From Valencia hispanica (taxonomy: Eukaryota; Chordata; Actinopteri; Cyprinodontiformes; Valenciidae): a DNA stretch of 64,000 nucleotides. This document shows, one piece after another, positions 60,304 through 64,000 of this stretch; position 1 is the stretch's first letter, and each line of letters begins with the position of its first letter. The stretch spans positions 31,103,961 through 31,167,960 of the forward strand of contig OY747713.1 in NCBI GenBank assembly GCA_963556495.2. Direction: 5' to 3'. Position numbers and translations under genes: made by a program. The notes below the pieces were generated by a model. It was not told the origin of the DNA, searched no databases, and saw only the letters and a program-made list of their open reading frames with translations.

Positions 60304-60962
60304 CTGCAGGAAAGGAGAAAGAAAATAGAAAAGATCAAGTCAGCAGAGATGATTACTGGTAGGCGGTTGGGGCATAAGTACCCTCTGGTATTGATTGTAA
60401 GAACCATTAAGAGATGGAAGTGAGGAAAAAAAGAACTACATAAATATTAGATAATGCATGCAGCTATGGATTTGATGATTATACATACAGATGGCAGCTG
60501 TGCCCTTAAACAATAATGATATCTTTAAGAAACAACTTAATAGCAGGTCTATTGTAATTGAACTAAATAAAATAGCACATTACTATTACAAAGTCCGAAG
60601 AGTACTCAAACATAAACAGAGCCGCCACTTATCTATCAACAGTTATTGATTATATGGGTCTTTAAAGCTGTACAGATCTGGGGATAACTCTCAAACATAA
60701 ACCTTGTTAACATCAAAATTACTTTTTTTTGGGGGGGGGGGGTTGTCTTAAATGGACCCAGAGTCTAAATAAATAAATATACACAGTTTTTTTGAAGTAT
60801 TCGGGGCATAACACAAGAATCATGAAGTATGCAGTGGTCCACTGCAAATGATAGGAAAATTAGTTGTAGAAAGGTAGCAGAATAGTGTAAAAAAAAAAAT
60901 AGGTTAGAAATAGTGGGTTGTTTACAAAAATTTACATTAAACAGAAAGTTTTTTACTTGAAT

Positions 60963-62066
60963 AAAGGCCGGACGATATGGACCAAAACTTATATCTCAAT
61001 ATTTTTCAGCTGAAATCTGATTTTCAATATATATCTAGATATTTTTCTTCACAAAAAGTATTGACAAAAAAGCAATTCAGAATCTAAGCTACATGTTTCA
61101 TATGTCACACGGCGCTTTTATTGACATACAGCTGTAGATGCAGTGTCAAAAATAAAGTATCGGCATATATTGATAATATTAATTTCTTGAAAAAAATAAT
61201 GTTTTATTTTTCCGAACCAAAATAGTTATGGCTTTGCTTTTAAAAAGTATTGTTTTGGGCAAGGGTGGGCTGGTTTCGAAATTCAACCCAGGAGCTTGGT
61301 TCTGAGGCCAAAAAGACGAAATTAATAGAGGACAATGGTTTTTTTTTTTTGGGGGGGGGGGAGTTTGTTAGTACTTGGAAAAGAATTAATAGGGCATGTT
61401 TAGTATGCATCAAACGTTGCTTGCCAACTCCCATTAAAAAGAAGTTTATGGCTTGTGGTATTATTTTTTTTTGTGTTTTTTTTATTATAAGTTTTAAATG
61501 TCCTATGGTATTGAACGCACCATACATTTTGAATGTTTCTTGAATGCACCACAGGTGTGCAATGCAGAACAGTACAGTACAGAAAAACTTCTGCTTTTCT
61601 GCAGGTTGTGAAGGGTTCTGAAAATTCGAGAGGAGAGCTTGCAAAAGGATTATGACAGACGCACTAATGAGCGTACCGGGACTCTGTGAGAACGTTCTCA
61701 GCGCTCGGAGAACTGGTGGACCTCTAAAAGAGCTATTTTTAGAAGTGGTGGTACTGAGTACAGTTGCATACCGGCCCACTTAAAGCAGTGCCAACCAGCG
61801 GCTCCCCTTCAACACTCTCCCTCGTGCCTTCGTCTATCTCCATGCAGCTGTGACTTCCAGACTGAATGCAGCGGTGGGGTTGCGGTGAGATTCACGTTCA
61901 GTGAGGACGGGAGCTGTAGCAAGGTGAAGTAACGCGAGAGACAGAGAGGGCAGAAAACTAACTGTTCTATTTATATCGATATAAACGATATTGGGTCATT
62001 CTTGTATCGTATATGAAAAAAATTGCGATATTTTTTTAAAAACTCAAGATATCGTGCAGCCCTAAT
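60963..62066. mobile_element. Inverted-repeat DNA transposon in sem1 intron 2
   Basis: The left end (GGCCGGACGATATGGACC) and the right end (reversed: TAGGGCTGCACGATATC) are mirror forms of a common fish element whose ends read GGGCTGCACGATAT. Both ends then run into AT-rich 'ATATCTCAATATTTTT'-type sequence. The 1.1 kb interior has a 179-codon minus-strand frame (61240-61779) without transposase motifs. The copy is non-autonomous, probably hAT, and is spliced out with the intron. Confidence 0.6.
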
Positions 62067-62069
62067 TTA

Positions 62070-63215
62070 AATTAGGAATGGCTTGTTTTCAAGAATCAAG
62101 ATCTGGGTTATGAAAAATCATGATTTCATTACATCTAAAACTTGTGTCTGCTGAATGGAGTATACAGTAAAACAACGCTGCGAATCTGTTGTTGCATATT
62201 ACTGCAGCAGCTGGCAAAAAAGCTAGCACTTTTTCCTTCACTTGCAAAGGAAATCAACTCAGATGTTTCAAAATATTAACATCTTATCTGTTTATTGTAT
62301 TATTGATGCTCAAATCTACGTATAATTCAGAATATTAAATGCGATTGCTAACATCACTGACAACTGTAATAACCAATCAGTCTGCGTAGTTTAGCAGCAG
62401 TGGAAGCAGTCGTTGCTTTTTTTGTTTTGAATAAAAACAGATTAGGAGGTATCTTTGTCTACCATACAGGCACACACCTAGTTTTAATCAAGTTTAATCC
62501 AACCTCATTTTTCTAGCATTTGCAGATCACCAATTTAAACAACTTAACATTTCAAACATCCCAGCCTATCTAAATTCATACTTGAACAAGGCAATCTATG
62601 AGAGCAGGACAGTAAGACCCCTACATTTTTCGTCCTACGTCTCTATCAAAGTAGAAGACTGTCAGCTGGATAGTATGGGGGGTGCAGGTGAACCAAATAG
62701 GTAGCAACCGAGGTAAATAACAAATTTTTGGAACTTGATATAATTTTTGTTATGGTTGGTTGAGCAGAGCAGATGAAGGTACATTATTGTTTGAGATATT
62801 TGTGTTTAGTGTTGAAACAGACCATCACCATTACATGGAACCTAGACAGTTGTCATAGCAATTCATGTCCCCACGTGCCACGCCTTTAGAATCCCTTCAA
62901 ATTATTATAAATCAATGGAGGAAAAGTTATAACTGTAATTGTAACTGTACAGCAAAACATGGGTGAGATGTCTTCCATCCCCAAAATTTCTTTAGCAGAT
63001 ACAATTATTTTCTTTTTTAAGGCATGTGAGGAAATAGATCAGCAAGGCAGGGTATCGGAATGCAAGTCCTATAGATCAAAACTCGTCCAGAGAGGGAAAA
63101 CATAAAGTCCTAAAAGAAGAAAAACATTCACTTCCATTGGAATGTTGCCGTGCTTAGCTAACTTGGAGTTTTAATATAAGTGAAGCAATTTATAGTGTGT
63201 TATATTAGTCAGCAT
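62070..63215. other. Rest of sem1 intron 2
   Basis: AT-rich intronic DNA between the inverted-repeat element and exon 2. No alternative exon or mobile element is recognisable. Confidence 0.5.
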
Positions 63216-63217
63216 TA

Positions 63218-63319
<102 letters not shown>

Positions 63320-64000
63320 TTACAGCAGAGCAATTCTTGTTACTAGTTTATCATTTACTTTAAACTCTCAAGCAAAAAAGTTAAAGACGCCCTAAAACAC
63401 AGCAGGAGCCACTGTTCAGGATCACTTCTAAATAAGCATGTTAGTATCTGCAAGTCTCAGGCTGACCTTAAGATAACCCCAAATCTTTTAAATTATACTA
63501 AATAGTCTGTTATGTAATGCTTCAAATATCTAAATAAGAAAAAAAAAGTTTAATTTGTAAGCAAAGACTTAATCAATGTGTGCAAAAAACATTGTCTATC
63601 ACAAAAGTGCCGAGAGTACTGTAAGTAGGGTTGCATGCCACATTCTGATCCGGAAAATATCTTTTTAGCAGCATTTGAGACTAACTCTAAGGTTAATAAT
63701 TTCATAAATATAAATTATAATTTTTTATCTTTATTGATTTTAAATAAGAACTTTACCTCCAGAAAGGATTCAAAGGGAATGCCTTCATACGTTTCAGATT
63801 CCAATGTTCTCTGTTGGAGTATATAAATGGTGTATAATATATTGTGCATATTATATAACTAAAAATTCACGTTTGGGCTCAATTTGAACAGTTAGAAGTT
63901 CGGTATTTGATTAATATTCGCTCAAACCACTGAAAGAAGTAGAACATGTATGAGAAGAATTGCTGAGATCATGGCAGTAAATGTGAAATTCAATTTTATT
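63320..64000. other. Part of sem1 intron 1
   Basis: AT-rich sequence upstream of exon 2. No match to the first coding exon of sem1 was found up to the window's end. Confidence 0.6.

Noticed and set aside
61240..61779. 179-codon minus-strand frame in sem1 intron 2
   Set aside because: It lies inside a non-autonomous inverted-repeat element, includes homopolymer runs and shows no transposase or other motif.

Overview
The window reads as nuclear DNA of a teleost fish, probably a percomorph. It is AT-rich and intron-bearing, and it is littered with fish-type repeats: Tc1/mariner relics, L2/CR1- and RTE-type LINEs, a tRNA-derived SINE, several families of short inverted-repeat DNA transposons and many microsatellites. 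There are no bacterial-style genes or operons, and most open frames over 60 codons are chance or repeat-derived. All calls come from reading the sequence; family names rest on recognition, not on a search.

The only functional host gene I can support is sem1 (DSS1/SHFM1), at the right edge on the minus strand. Exon 2 (63219..63312) and the terminal exon 3 (60261..60303) are intact and joined by a 2.9 kb intron; exon 1 lies beyond 64000. SEM1 is a tiny acidic subunit of the 26S proteasome lid that also binds BRCA2 and TREX-2. In tetrapods it sits in the order DYNC1I1 - SLC25A13 - SEM1 - DLX6 - DLX5.

About 56 kb downstream of sem1, on the same strand, a 114 bp segment (3956..4069) looks like a decayed exon 7 of slc25a13 (citrin). 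It keeps splice-site dinucleotides but carries two deletions and an in-frame stop. Gene order and strand match the tetrapod locus. I therefore read the window as the sem1-slc25a13 interval of the dlx5/dlx6 regulatory neighbourhood, with slc25a13 apparently broken here. Several repeat-free, moderately GC-rich blocks in the desert are candidate conserved non-coding elements, but that is untested.

Layout: 1-11 kb, mostly unique AT-rich DNA with microsatellites, a Tc1 relic and the ghost exon. 11.3-13.0 kb, a young 5'-truncated RTE/Rex3-like LINE with an open reverse-transcriptase frame and a perfect 11 bp target-site duplication. 13-24 kb, desert with Tc1 relics, a SINE, an L2 tail and an unrecognised 205-codon frame. 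24.4-27.2 kb, a Tc1-like element split by an L2 LINE. 29.6-34.4 kb, Tc1 relics, a hAT-like element, two candidate regulatory blocks and a TTA-flanked inverted-repeat element. 36.4-38.5 kb, an (AT)n tract and a LINE inside an older LINE. 41.8-48.7 kb, LINE fragments, a Harbinger-like relic, a TTAA-flanked element, a hAT-like element and a perfect 24 bp hairpin. 48.9-57.5 kb, Tc1, LINE and pogo-like relics, including a Tc1-like element with its catalytic core deleted. 57.6-64 kb, desert and the sem1 3' half.
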